From the NCBI GenBank assembly GCA_028564675.1, contig JAOVVO010000280.1:1-64000 (forward strand): a stretch of 64,000 nucleotides of DNA, in the 5' to 3' direction. A program made the translations under genes and the position numbers. This document shows, in pieces, positions 38,701 to 50,564 of this stretch. The first letter of the stretch is position 1; each line of letters starts with the position of its first letter. The notes beneath the pieces were generated by a model, which saw only the letters and a list, made by a program, of their open reading frames with translations, made no database searches and was not told where the DNA came from. Source of the stretch: Onchocerca lupi. Its lineage: Eukaryota > Nematoda > Chromadorea > Rhabditida > Onchocercidae.

Positions 38701-41700
38701 AGGTTCTGCAATAGTGTTTCCGCTTTAGTATTTTTGGGATAATTTGAAAGATTTAAATGATTTCAAGAAAAATCTTGTTATGAATTCGTTTTTTGTCTTT
38801 ATTTTGGATGTCATTTAAAAAATTTTCTTTTTAGCCTTGCAAAGTATTATTCTCTAGTTTGCTCTGAGTCTTGTCAGGAATATTGAAAATATTCCTTACC
38901 ATCCTTGTATTCATATTCTTTTGCTAGAGGAAAATTAAAATTTTAATAGTTCTTGTATGGACATAGAAATAAGCCACAAGCTAGACAAAATGTCATCTTT
39001 CTAGGATTTAAAAAATTTTTACATTGATGAGCATTTGACCAAAATAGTTTCTTTTAAGTGCAAAATAAATTGAATTGAATTAGATAATTTATTCACTCAG
39101 CTGCACAGAAAATGAATTAAATCGAAAATGCTCTATATCTGTTTACTAGCGTCATCTTCTTCTCATCCTCTTGAATAATAAACAACTATCCTTTAACAAT
39201 AGCAGTGCTCACTTTGAAATTTGCTAATCAATTTTGTATGTTGCGCAAGAAAGCATTGAAAAAAGCAGCTGATTTTCTGCAATTGAAAATTAACCGCGTG
39301 ATTTAATTTATTTTTGTTTCTTAATTGAGAATATTGTTTATAGTTATGAAGCTAAATCTAATGGATCAAATCGACAACAAAATCGGATTCCAATGAGCGA
39401 TATCTAAAATTGTTAGTAAATTTGCCCAATTATTATTAAGGACAAGCAAATAATTCTTTCCCAGTACTGCTTTTTCTAATCATTAATCTATTTTGACAAT
39501 AACAATTCTGTCACATTTATTTTTAATATATCAGAGAAAAAAAAGATGTACTAGTTAGTCTTTGTGTATGTATTCTGATTAATTAAGGCTTGTAATAATT
39601 TGGCTACAGGCGTGACACCATTTTTTCTAGCACCAACGTTTATAGACGTAGTAATATCAGTGACTTAAAAATATCACGTAAATTTCTTCATATGTTTGAT
39701 TCTTTATTTATATTAAAGGTGCATATGTCGTATCAATACATTTACTCTAATTGCTTCCACTTGCTATGAAATGGCAAAATATAACGAATCTTGCTGAAAA
39801 TTAGACGCTCTATCAACTGAAACGACCGGCTTCCACTTCACTTCACAAGTAAAACTTGATTTCTCTCGTCAGCTTCAAAAAATTTCCCATCAATTAATGT
39901 GTTTGTGCGTAAGGTGTATGTACAGGTAGGTTTCTTAGCTGCCGTTGTTTTTCTTTATTTGCTGCTTATAATTTCAACTCCTCTTCATTTCCTGACATCA
40001 CTTTTAACGACCACTTTTTTGCCGCTTTTTCTTCTCTTTTTTAAAAAAAAAAAAAAAAAAAAGTTTAATGAGTTAGATTATGCGGATTTTCTTTTTAATA
40101 ATTAGCCCTTTTTATTTAACATCATTGATAGAGAAAATTTTTTTTTTCCTACTGGTTCAATATTAACAAAGAGAAATGAAAATTTTTTTAACTCATTTGA
40201 TTTTTTGCATGTTCAGACACTTTCTGTTTAGTCTCGAATTAATTATTTATTATTAATTAATTCGTCCATTGGTAAAATCAGTGTTTCATTTCAAAAATTG
40301 CCATACATTAATATTAATTCGAACAGTATTATATTAAACATTTTAGCGAATAATTTTATTTCATTGATTTTCTCATTTGCTTTTTATTAATTTTCTCATC
40401 CGAAGGTTTTGGGCAGGCCTTCGAATTGTTCGATGTTCCCATTTCCAGTAGCTTTTCAAACTTTTTTAGATTTTTTAAATATTTTTGCAAATTTAATGCT
40501 AACAATTTTTGAACTTCAGCTATTTTTTTAACGGATTATATTATTCAAATTATTTTTTTCAATTTTCCTTTCTCTGAAGAAAATCGATGAAATTGTTACA
40601 CAACGAATAAAAGCATAGTGCTGAGTGAAAACCTTTTTCAGACACCCAATAGAATCATATGCTTTGAAGATTGTGCCAATCTAATTTGAAAATAAAAAAA
40701 ATTGATTTTCCAAAGGATTAAACTAAGATTAATTTTTCCTTGTAGTTTTGGAAGATGAGTTATCAACCAGCTGTCTGTTAATAGCGTTATTGCTAAGATT
40801 TTAATGATTTATTCACTTTCCTGTTGTCTAGCTAAATATTAATTTTCAAAATATGATTTTTCTATTTGCAAGAAATATTCAGCAAAGCCAAACATGTTCT
40901 CGCAACTGAAATTGTAATCTTTTATTCGTATGGAGGCTGATGCCAGAATTTTTGCAAAATTTTAATATTTATTTTAAATAATCTCATTAATCTAATATGT
41001 TGTTTATCTAATTTTCTAAACTGCATTAGTTCCTTATAATATTTCATTCATCTTTTCCAAAGTTTTTGCCAACATGATTGATACAGTCGGCGGTTGAAAT
41101 GAGTCATAAATTTTCGCCAACTAATAATTTTAAATTTCAATTTATTGCCTCCTTCACTGATAGATATAAATTTCGCATAATTTTATGCAGAAATTGAATG
41201 CTTAAGTGTTCAAAGTTGATTATAAAAAGAATATTTAAATTTTGATTACTTAATTCTTTGTTTGAAATAAAAATTACTTGTATGAGCCCAGGCGAGTCAC
41301 TTTACTGCAATGGATATTGATATTTGACCTATTTTACTGATATTCTTTACAAGAGCATTTTGAGATTATCATTTTAACTTTGGATAGTTTATTCGATATT
41401 TCCTAGCCAAGTTGGAATAAAAAATTGGGATAACATTGATTGAACTCTAAATTGTTTTGTGTGGCACTCATATAACATTTGTGATACAATTATTCTTTAT
41501 TCGAATGGCTTTCTTTAACCGAATAGCTTGCTCAGAAATCAGAAAACTGGTTCTTACAAGAATTATTCTTAACAATTTCGAAATAGCGTTTGATGCTTTT
41601 AATTGAAGGTATGCATTTTTATCATTACTAAAATGAGAAATTTCAATATTGAATTAACATATGCCTGAAAATCGATATTTTGTGATCGTTGAAATCCGAT

Positions 41701-41921
41701 ATAGTAAAATATATTGTTTAAAAAATTCGCACCTGATTTTCACTGCTGCATGCTAATCAGAGATACCTGTAGCATTAATATATCTTTAATCATTAAAAGG
41801 TTTCACACTTTTTTGGATATTCAGACAATTGTCAAGGATAAAAACATCGTTGAAGAGATTTTTTCTTAAATTCAGTTTAAGAATTTAATTTTGCGTATTT
41901 CAAATTTGATTGAAGTGATAC

Positions 41922-42125
41922 TCATTTCACCTCTTCTTTTGCTTCAATCACAATTTTTCCAAAAGATTTGCAATCAGCGTCATTTTTGTATTCAGTTTCC
42001 TCGGCAAATTGATATATTATCCAAATCTTAGACTTAATGATAAATGATAAATCGTCGATTGTCAGAATTATGCTAAGCAATCTTCTTCTCTCCTTCTCCC
42101 ATATACTTTTTAAATTTTCTGCCAT
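41922..42125 (-). CDS. Candidate small ORF, 67 aa, unknown
   Basis: Opens with a real ATG (MAENLKSIWEKERRRLL), is rich in charged residues and ends KIVIEAKEEVK before a stop. There is an internal possible donor (A|GTATAT) near the start. No homology is recognised and no neighbouring exons were joined. Composition looks more protein-like than most chance frames here, but its length is within what chance allows in this AT-rich DNA. Confidence 0.2.
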   Translation of the reverse strand: MAENLKSIWEKERRRLLSIILTIDDLSFIIKSKIWIIYQFAEETEYKNDADCKSFGKIVIEAKEEVK

Positions 42126-43198
42126 AAAAATTTTTTAGTTTTTAGCTTTAAATTTAAGATAACTAAACGACATTGATGAAATTCCGAAGTACTACTTGCT
42201 GTATAAAACAGAGATTAAAATTGGTATAAAGATTATGTATACGATATAAACAATTTTATTAGCATGATATAGATTTAAATTTAATTGAATTTCAAATCAA
42301 TAATTGGAATTTTCCAAATACGTAATTATGGACAATTTTATAGAATTTTTTTTTTTAGCAAAACTTCAAGTGCATGAATATGATCATATAGTGTTCAATG
42401 TGTTGTAAGCCACTTGAAAACTTGTCTTAAATTTGTTTTTTTTATAAAAAACTTCCTCATTTCAGTTACAAATGGACTAATGAGGTTTGAACATCTCAGT
42501 GCTTCCTCACGTTCTTTGATGCTTGATTTTCTGAATAGTAGCAATGATAATACTGCAAATTATTTCATTTTCCACTGTTACTATTATTGCTAATGTTCAC
42601 AATCTCGGTTTGTTTTCCCAATATATTGTTTAAATTTTTGAAAAAATTACAGTCTTCTCAACGAGTTGTCTTTTGAAATAAATGAAGAGAAGGGTTCAGT
42701 TACAATGAGTGAACATTTCGTAGTACGTCAATAATGCGATTGCTGTAATTCTTCATTTTGAAAGAGAACAATGCCTTCATTGTCATTGAACTTATCGAAT
42801 TTGTGATTTAAATATTTTCGTAGGGAACAGAAGTTCAGGCAAAACAGAAAAATTGTCAGACATATCAAACAAAAATCTTTTATTTATCATACGATTATTC
42901 AGCTTTCTAGAAATCAAATAACTAAACTCGCACGGAATAATTTTGCACTTTTCCTTGCTCATAATCAATCAGCAAGTAATAATACATCTGTACTCTGTTT
43001 AGAATTTCTGGGAAATATTTTTAATTCTACTTTGACATCATGTAATCAATTTTGTGATAGCATGCGCAGGCTAAGTTGTATGAGATTTTAGAGGACATAA
43101 TTTAAAGAATAAAAAATGAAATTTCCAACAGCAAAAAAGAAATCTATTTTGGATCATTCCATACCTGAATCCCTTAGTTAAATGTTGTAATTTTGCAG

Positions 43199-46100
43199 AC
43201 AAGAGCAATTCCACAGCGAAATCAACCAAAGTTGATTATAGTTCGTTGTGGTTACCACGTCCATTCAGAATTATTTGTTGTTTGGGTGGATATCCGATAC
43301 CAGAGAATCCACAGGTATTTTATCTTCTATATTTGGTATACAATTTTCTGATAGGATGAAGTTTGCATTGTCATCTTATCATCTCTTTATTATTAGCAAT
43401 GAATAAAACATTTGTTTTGAATCCCAATTAACTTTTTAGTGAATAATCCTTCGACATATAAATTGATCAGAAAATCTGGAGTATTATTAAAGAAAAGTAC
43501 TGAATGAGGATAAATTAATCAATTTCTTTGTGTTTTTTAAAAATTGGAGCATAAAAAAATTGGAATTTAACCTTTTCAATTAAATTATATCTATCATTTG
43601 TTCGAGAAATTCTCGAACAAATGATAGATATAATTTAATAATCTGAATGCCAGGTTTTATGATAAGCAATCACTTGTACGTGGTCATCGTTTTGCTGAAT
43701 TCAAAACAATGCATGTAAAAGTTACGGGATGAAATAATTCTTCTCTTCATGTATTCAATGATAACTCATCAAGTTCTTTAGGTTTCAAGTATTAATATAC
43801 TTTAGCTGGACTATAGAATAGAAAATCAACAAAAATTGTCAAAATTGATTTTATGATAATTAAAATTAACCTTTTTCGATTATTTCAATTGAACTTAAGT
43901 AATTATAATCTGTTTGGTTATCACAATTTTAGATTATTCGAAATTGGACCCATGAGGAATCGGATTATATAAATAACGAGCGTTACGGTGACCATATTAT
44001 TTCCAGTAGTGCTGGATCTCGAACTCGAGATACAGCAAAAGAGAAGGGGACCGATTTCAAATGTCGTATGTATCACGGAAGCTATCTCCTGTCCGCTTCC
44101 GCAATCTTCACTCTCGACGATTTCAGTGGCATCGGCGTAACCTGTAAATGTCCTGGTATTCACATGCCTTTATGACTTTCTCATCTTTAAATTCCCGCCT
44201 TTCAAGTTCATCGGGAATTTATTCACTGTTTCTCTTTACTGCCTGAGATTTGTTTGCTGTTTAAGAGAAATTTTATTATCCTTTGACTTTGTGAAATTCA
44301 AATTCTTCAGAAGTGCCACCACATGAATACTTGGATCGCAGTTGCAGACGTCTCAAGCCATGCATAAATAATGGTCACCGCTCATTTAGTGCTAATTCGG
44401 AATGTATCTGCCCTGAGCCATATTTCGGAGAGCAATGTGAAAAATATTGCGATCAGGGTCAGCGAATGAGAGGTTAGTAATATAATTTCGATAAGTAAGT
44501 GTGATTTTGATGATAAGATTAATTCCTAGCCGCAGTCTCCTCTTAAAGCTGCACAAATAGCCTCTGTTAAGATATTTTTATCGGAAATTTGTGAAAAAGT
44601 TTTTTCAGTACCCGTTTATCATTTTCTTGAATTGACAGTTTTGTTCATCGAAAGTGACTGAAAAGAAGCTTATTCAGAAGTGACATAAAATTTCAAAGCA
44701 AAAAGACATAATCATTAGTGATTTTATTGTAATACCAAAACAGCATCACTTCTCCAAAGCTCATTCTACGCTAGCTGAATGGTTCCTAATTAGCTTGCTT
44801 ACATTCTGGTTTCTTACATTCTGATTTCCAATTCTGATTTCTTACAGAAGTTTCTGTCTTTTTGCATTTAGACCTAAAGTCGTGACTCTGTCGTAAGTTG
44901 AAAACTGAATAGTAAAATACTCGAGTTTTTATCAGTTGTGAACTGTTGGTCTATAGCCAAACTGTGTAATGGCTAAATTCAGAAATCCTTCAAATTAATG
45001 CTTGTAATTTCACTGCTCTAGACGCGAATGGTCGTAACTATTGTGCTTGTACGCCATTTTATCAAGGTGAGGAATGCCGAAATATCGTGTGTTTGAATGG
45101 TGGCACTGAGATACGACGTCAGTGTCTATGTCCCCCGAATTTCCTCGGTTATCATTGCGAGATCGATGCCAATCGTACATCGGTTATGTTGCAATTTCAT
45201 GGCTACCGAGAACAGGTTCGTTAATCCTTCCTTTCGAATCATATCTGTTTTAAGCAGGTTATTCCCCGATTGTAATAAGTGAAGAAGCTATAATGGCTTG
45301 CCTTTTTGTCAATCTCTGCTCAACTTGGACAATTGAAAAACAAGCTGATTATATCTGTTTAATGGATGATAACGTGCCTCAGGGGTTTATTATGTCTTGA
45401 AATTCTTGGAAGACATGAATCATAGCTATGACGAAGGATGCAATCGCTTGAATAAGCAGAAAAAAATTACCTGTTTCTAGGAAGTTTCAATGTTCAGAAA
45501 TGAATGAACAAATGAAGGAGCATTATTGCAATTTTTTTTCATGCGAAAATTTTCTAATACAAATAAAATAAAAAAATGTGCTATGCAACAGGTAATTGAT
45601 CACAGAATTAATTAATAGTGCAGCATCTAGTCGTTAATTACATTAACAATAAATATTATTTATTTTAAAGTGATCAACAGATTGTATACACACGCAGAAG
45701 ATAGTTTTTAATAATTGCGAATAATAAATTAGATATATGATAGAGCAGGCATTATTTTATATTGTTTTGAAGTGAATTTGGGTTACTTGTTATCAGTTGA
45801 TTTGATTCGACTACTCACTGATTCAAGTGATTAGTGATATAAATTGATACGATAGATAATGATGCAGTAATAAATAAACAAATGATTACTAAGCTAAATA
45901 AATAAATAACTGGATAAATAACAAACACCATCTGTTATTAAAATCCATTTTAAAAAGAAGATAAAAATTACAAAGTTGCTTCGAATTCGAATAGATATTG
46001 TGCCCAAACGACATTTTTTTGACCAAAAGGCGTATTTTAAAGATGGAAAATTTAATTGCATGCAACTTATTCATCTTCTGGAGAGTGTGTTCAGGCTGCA

Positions 46101-47476
46101 TATTATTACATATAATTAGATTAATTTCGCCTGCATAATCATAATTAAAAAATGATGAAGGATTTACAGAATGTCTATCAAGACAATGATTTCCTCAGTC
46201 GGGATGTATCAAGTACCTTGTTTAGTCTCGTCATGATCGCTATTCTCATTCTTTCCATGTATTTGTTAATGAAACACAGAATGCAGGTTTGCAAATATCT
46301 TGACTTAATTTACAGAACTGGAAGTTCGTTAAGATACTGTAAAATTTATCACAAAGTTTTTCGCCATTTGCGTATTTTCTAACATTCAGTAAAGCGTTTC
46401 TTCGTGTATTTGTTGTAATAGCAAGGAATTTTGCGAAAAGTATTCATTTCAGTAATACAGTTTTGCAATTTTGTAATTTTAAAATATTATAATTTTGTTT
46501 ATTTATACTCTTTGAAAATTTAGAAAGAAAAATAATATGATAAGTGATCTACAGTTAGTGAATCTCCGTGAAACCATATCATTTCAAAGTACCATACAAA
46601 TTTCTTTCAGTGTCTTTGAAAGATCGATTCTCATGAACTACTTATTCTCTTTCCTGATGAATATTCATTTCTTTCTGTTTCCTTTTCTTCGTTTCCCAAA
46701 CCTTTCGAATTCCGAACTTCAGTCCTCTTCTGTTTCTTCTGCTTTAGGTACAAAATCGGTTTGCGACTGTTCGACGTGAAGCATTAGTCCGATCGGGCAT
46801 TGAAATTACTGCACGGCGTGGCAATGTAATAGTACCAGAAGATCCGCGGATTCTGTCATTCAGATCCGTTACATTTCCCAATGAAGGACCTCCTCCTTAC
46901 ATTATAAATTCTCATAGTGGTCAGTGATACAAATAACACTGATCTTTAAAAAGTCACAAATTTTGATAGAATGTTCGTTATGCTTTGTTAGTCCGGAAGA
47001 TTTTCAGGAGGGTCTTGCCAACGAGACAATCTGCCACCATTACCAACCTACGAAGATGCTACTAAATTACCGCCATTTACTAGGCAAGTTCCATCGGGTT
47101 TTCTATCTGGAAATATCTCCATGCTTTTTTTGCTTATGAAATATGATGTTCGTATGTTGCTGATACATTATTTATAAAACGAACAATAATAAATTCCAGA
47201 TCACAGGTGGAAAGAGAAACAGGTACAGGAGAGGAAGAACAGATGATTCGAAATGATGCTTTATCAAGCGAATTACAAATTAACGAAAGGGTGAGAGAAA
47301 CGGATAGTAATGATGAATTATCGATAGTATGTTCATCAACCTATCCACCGGAAGCGCGATATTTTTCGGAAACAACTACCTCAGTACCAGACAGGGTATC
47401 CGAATCCATGCTTATTTTCACCACTGATAATAGTTCTGTGTTTAGCAAAAAATTATTAGCAAGAAAAAGTATATGA
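43199..47476 (+). CDS. Type I membrane protein with EGF-like modules and cytoplasmic PY motifs (5' incomplete)
   Basis: Eight exons in phase: 43199-43314, 43933-44155, 44311-44472, 45022-45215, 46170-46286, 46748-46919, 47008-47083, 47200-47476 (1337 nt, about 445 aa). The stop is TGA at 47476. The extracellular part starts with a Cys-bearing segment (RPFRIICCLGGYPIPENPQ), then two EGF-like modules: CINNGHRSFSANSECICPEP...FGEQC and CLNGG...QCLCPPNFLGYHC. A single helix (TLFSLVMIAILILSMYLLM) follows. The cytoplasmic tail has GPPPYIINS and NLPPLPTYEDATKLPPF, i.e. PPxY/LPxY-type ligands for WW domains of NEDD4-type ubiquitin ligases, and an acidic Ser/Thr-rich end. One intron uses a GC donor (AG|GCAAGT at 47084). 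The start is missing. A further upstream exon at 42824-42975 (acceptor ttcgtag, donor A|GTAATA) fits the phase but is unproven. It looks like a cell-surface receptor or adhesion protein; I do not recognise an orthologue. Confidence 0.75.
43579..43639. repeat. 61-bp near-perfect palindrome (30-bp arms, 1-nt centre)
   Basis: Left arm 43579-43608, one unpaired base (43609), right arm 43610-43639. All 30 pairs match. The arms include tatcatttgttcgagaa and its complement. It lies in the intron between the first two firm exons of the EGF-type gene. The transcript would form a very stable hairpin with almost no loop. Confidence 0.95.
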
Positions 47477-49629
47477 AAGTTTATTAATAAGATAATCGAT
47501 GCATCATATGTTTCTCCCTTCCTTCTTCCTCCAAGATTCCAGGTCATATCCAATTCTACCCTTTACTCATCCTGACCTCCTCGAGTACTCATTTTAACAG
47601 ATGTTGCGGGTCCTATCTTGACTATTTATTTGCTTTTTGCTTATTTTATACTTTTTTAATTGAAAATATATGTATAGTACATTTTTATTTCTAGTCATCT
47701 GAGATAGATTTTTTTTTCTCACGAACTTTTTGACGCAAGAATTGTTAGGAATCGTACATTTCTGTTTGATTCTTTATCACTAGATTATATATGTTTCCTG
47801 CTCAGAATATTTGAGCCAGAACTTTCGGACGTAAGTATAATTTTTATACCGGTAACTCATTTTTATTATAGGTAAGATATTGCCAGGGACATCGAGATTA
47901 GAAAAGGATGAAAAATTCCATTTCAAATTGAGGTAATCAAAATGCTAATTAGGATACTTAAAGCGAAGGTTGAAAAATTGTGAAAAATAAAAAGAGCAGA
48001 GGAGTTCTGTTTCTCATTTTCCAATTTTTTTGCTCATCTGCCAGTGTAGTTTTTATTTGGATAGAGATTTTTGAGGAATTCAGAATGTTGGATATATTTG
48101 ATCGGGAATTATTTCAATGATTCAATGATTTCTTCAATGCAATTCATATTAACATACAAAGAATCGCTACGTTCAATTTGTTAGCGCATTATGCACATTA
48201 TTCATACAAGTTGCAATCATAACGATATCAATAAAATTTGTGAATCATAAACAATTTAAAAATCCAAAAAATCCGGAAAATTTGGTTTTGAAAATGCAAT
48301 AATATTTTAAAATCCTTATAGGAATTAAAATCTCGAAAGCGTAATTGAGTTATTTCAATTCATTTGCAATGTTTTTTTGGACGTTGATTAAATACTAATA
48401 TGAGTTGTTCAATTGATGAAACCTGAATGTGCTTAATAAATATCTTAGAATAAAATTTTAAAGATGATATGGGAAAATGCTGTTGATAGGATGACATATT
48501 GAACGTGAAAATATGATAGATGTTTGTAAAATATATTTCGGATTTGAAGACTAGAAGGAAATGGAGAAAGATGGCCTGAGATGAATGAGCATTGCACACC
48601 TGTGATCTTATTTCATTAATATTTTTAACATCTGAGTGAAGATTCATGCAATCTTTACAGTGTCAAATTTCCTTGAAATGTCATGGATTTTTTATGCATG
48701 GAACGAAAAAACTTGAAATATCCATGAAATAAACAATCAAATAGTAAATTTTCCCTCGTTAGGGTTGAAATCTTAGCTATCACTGTTCCTATATAAATAA
48801 TTCACTGCAATATCTTGTAAGTTCAAATTTTTAACGAATGTATTTCTATCGAATAAATCATCCAGAAGAATTTTTAACATATTCATTAAAAATTTTATGT
48901 GCATGAGAAATATCAGCCTATCTTCGAGAATCATGAAATCTGAACTTATAAAATCGTCCTTACCTTCTAATCTAATCAAATTGATTAAATGTCCTGGGCC
49001 GTTTATATATCATGCGTCAAATTAATAAAAAGGAAAAAACTTAAGTATTAAATATAGCAATAATAAAATTTCATATTTCCTATGAATAACACCAAATGCA
49101 GCGTAAAAAAACATCTAAACATCAAAGAAATCTTGAAATAAAGCGAGTTGAGATACAAATAAAACATCCCGACCAAACAGTGAAAGTTTTGACAAATCGC
49201 AATATTTGGATTGTTAAGATTGAGATCGATAGTATCTGAAAAGCGCTTTTTGATTTCTGTTAAAATTCACTATAATAACTAAATTATCGTGTCATTGGTC
49301 AATGTAACTTTAAAATAAGGGAGAAAAGATGCCTTTGAGAAAATTCCTGTGTTCCTGAATAGCTCAAGTAAGATGTCGTTTGCTAGATAGTGAGATAGTT
49401 TGTTTTTGATACCGTAACGAGGTACCGTGTGCTAGATGCCGAAGTAAAAAATAATTAACTGCTTATTGTATCTGAAATGCAATGAAATTAAGAAAGAGAA
49501 AATGAAAAGTAAAGAATATGACTTCTTCCTGAAAATAACATTGAATTACCATCAAAATGGCAGATGAGAAGTAATAGATAATCATTAAATTTATTGCGAA
49601 TGATTTCTTTCATTATTTTCCCTTTGAAA

Positions 49630-49631
<2 letters not shown>

Positions 49632-49667
<36 letters not shown>
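49632..49667. repeat. Poly-T run (36 nt)
   Basis: Uninterrupted T run in intergenic DNA. Confidence 0.9.
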
Positions 49668-49675
<8 letters not shown>

Positions 49676-50544
49676 AGGATATAAATAGTTAAGTGAAGAA
49701 TAGAAAATGGAAAAAGACTTGTTTCACTGGAGACACTTTGTTGAAGTACAATTATAGCTACCAATATTTGCAAAAGAGGAAAAAAGTTCGTTGTATAGAA
49801 ACAGGTAGGGGTTAAAAACGGTCGATGTAAATACCTGATGCTATTTAAAGACTCTTCAACAATAGTAATAAGAATAATGGGTAACGGTGCCTTTAAAAAC
49901 ATCAAAATTTCAGAACAAATAAATTACATATCAAAGATAATTGTTTTATTCACACAGTAAAAATTTTTATTGTAAATCGGTATTGTTCCATAATCCATTT
50001 AAAACTTCAATATTGAGAATCGATGATGGAGAGAAATGACTTCATAATTCTTGAAATTCAAGAATAAATAAATATCTGTTTATTTTTACTTAAAAAGGCA
50101 ATTCAAAGGCAATTTTGCAAAGATTGACAGATTTATTATGTCGAGATACATTTTCTGATTTCATTTTTGTGCCTTTCAGAGTGAAAGCAAAGAAAAATTG
50201 TCTTCTATCAAAATAAAATCTTATTCGAAATGTTTCATTTTTCTTCTCACTTGTAATATTTAAGACATTTTATTTTTCGTTCTTATTAAATGCATAAAAT
50301 ATTTCAAAATTTTGAGGCTGCGATTCTTCGGCGATTTTGGAATGTTAAAAAAATTAAAAAATGTTTGAAAAGCAATGGAATATTGTCCAAGCTATGATCA
50401 TTATTCCACTTCAGTCGATAGCTACTGAAGAAAATTTTTCTGTTTTAGAAACTCAATTATCATTTTTTATTTACAAAATAAGTAAACAGTGACTCGAGAA
50501 ATTTTTCTGTTTTGATTGGTAGTCAAGAACACAATTTTATGGAC

Positions 50545-50564
50545 ATATATATATATATATATAT
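50545..50564. repeat. (AT)10 microsatellite
   Basis: Ten uninterrupted AT units. Confidence 0.9.

Larger units (their letters stand above)
31769..42823. other. 11-kb AT-rich stretch, no supported gene
   Basis: It lies between the GTPBP-like gene and the EGF-type membrane protein gene, both on plus. It may contain 5' exons or regulatory DNA of the latter, whose start is missing. It holds a 31-nt poly-T run (32535-32565), a 20-nt T run (38562-38581) and an 18-bp palindrome (32710-32727). Open frames of 60-90 codons on both strands have no consistent splice context. The one with the most protein-like look is listed separately (41922-42125, minus). Confidence 0.45.

Noticed and set aside
43921..44163. 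80-codon minus-strand open frame
   Set aside because: Antisense of the second firm exon of the EGF-type gene.
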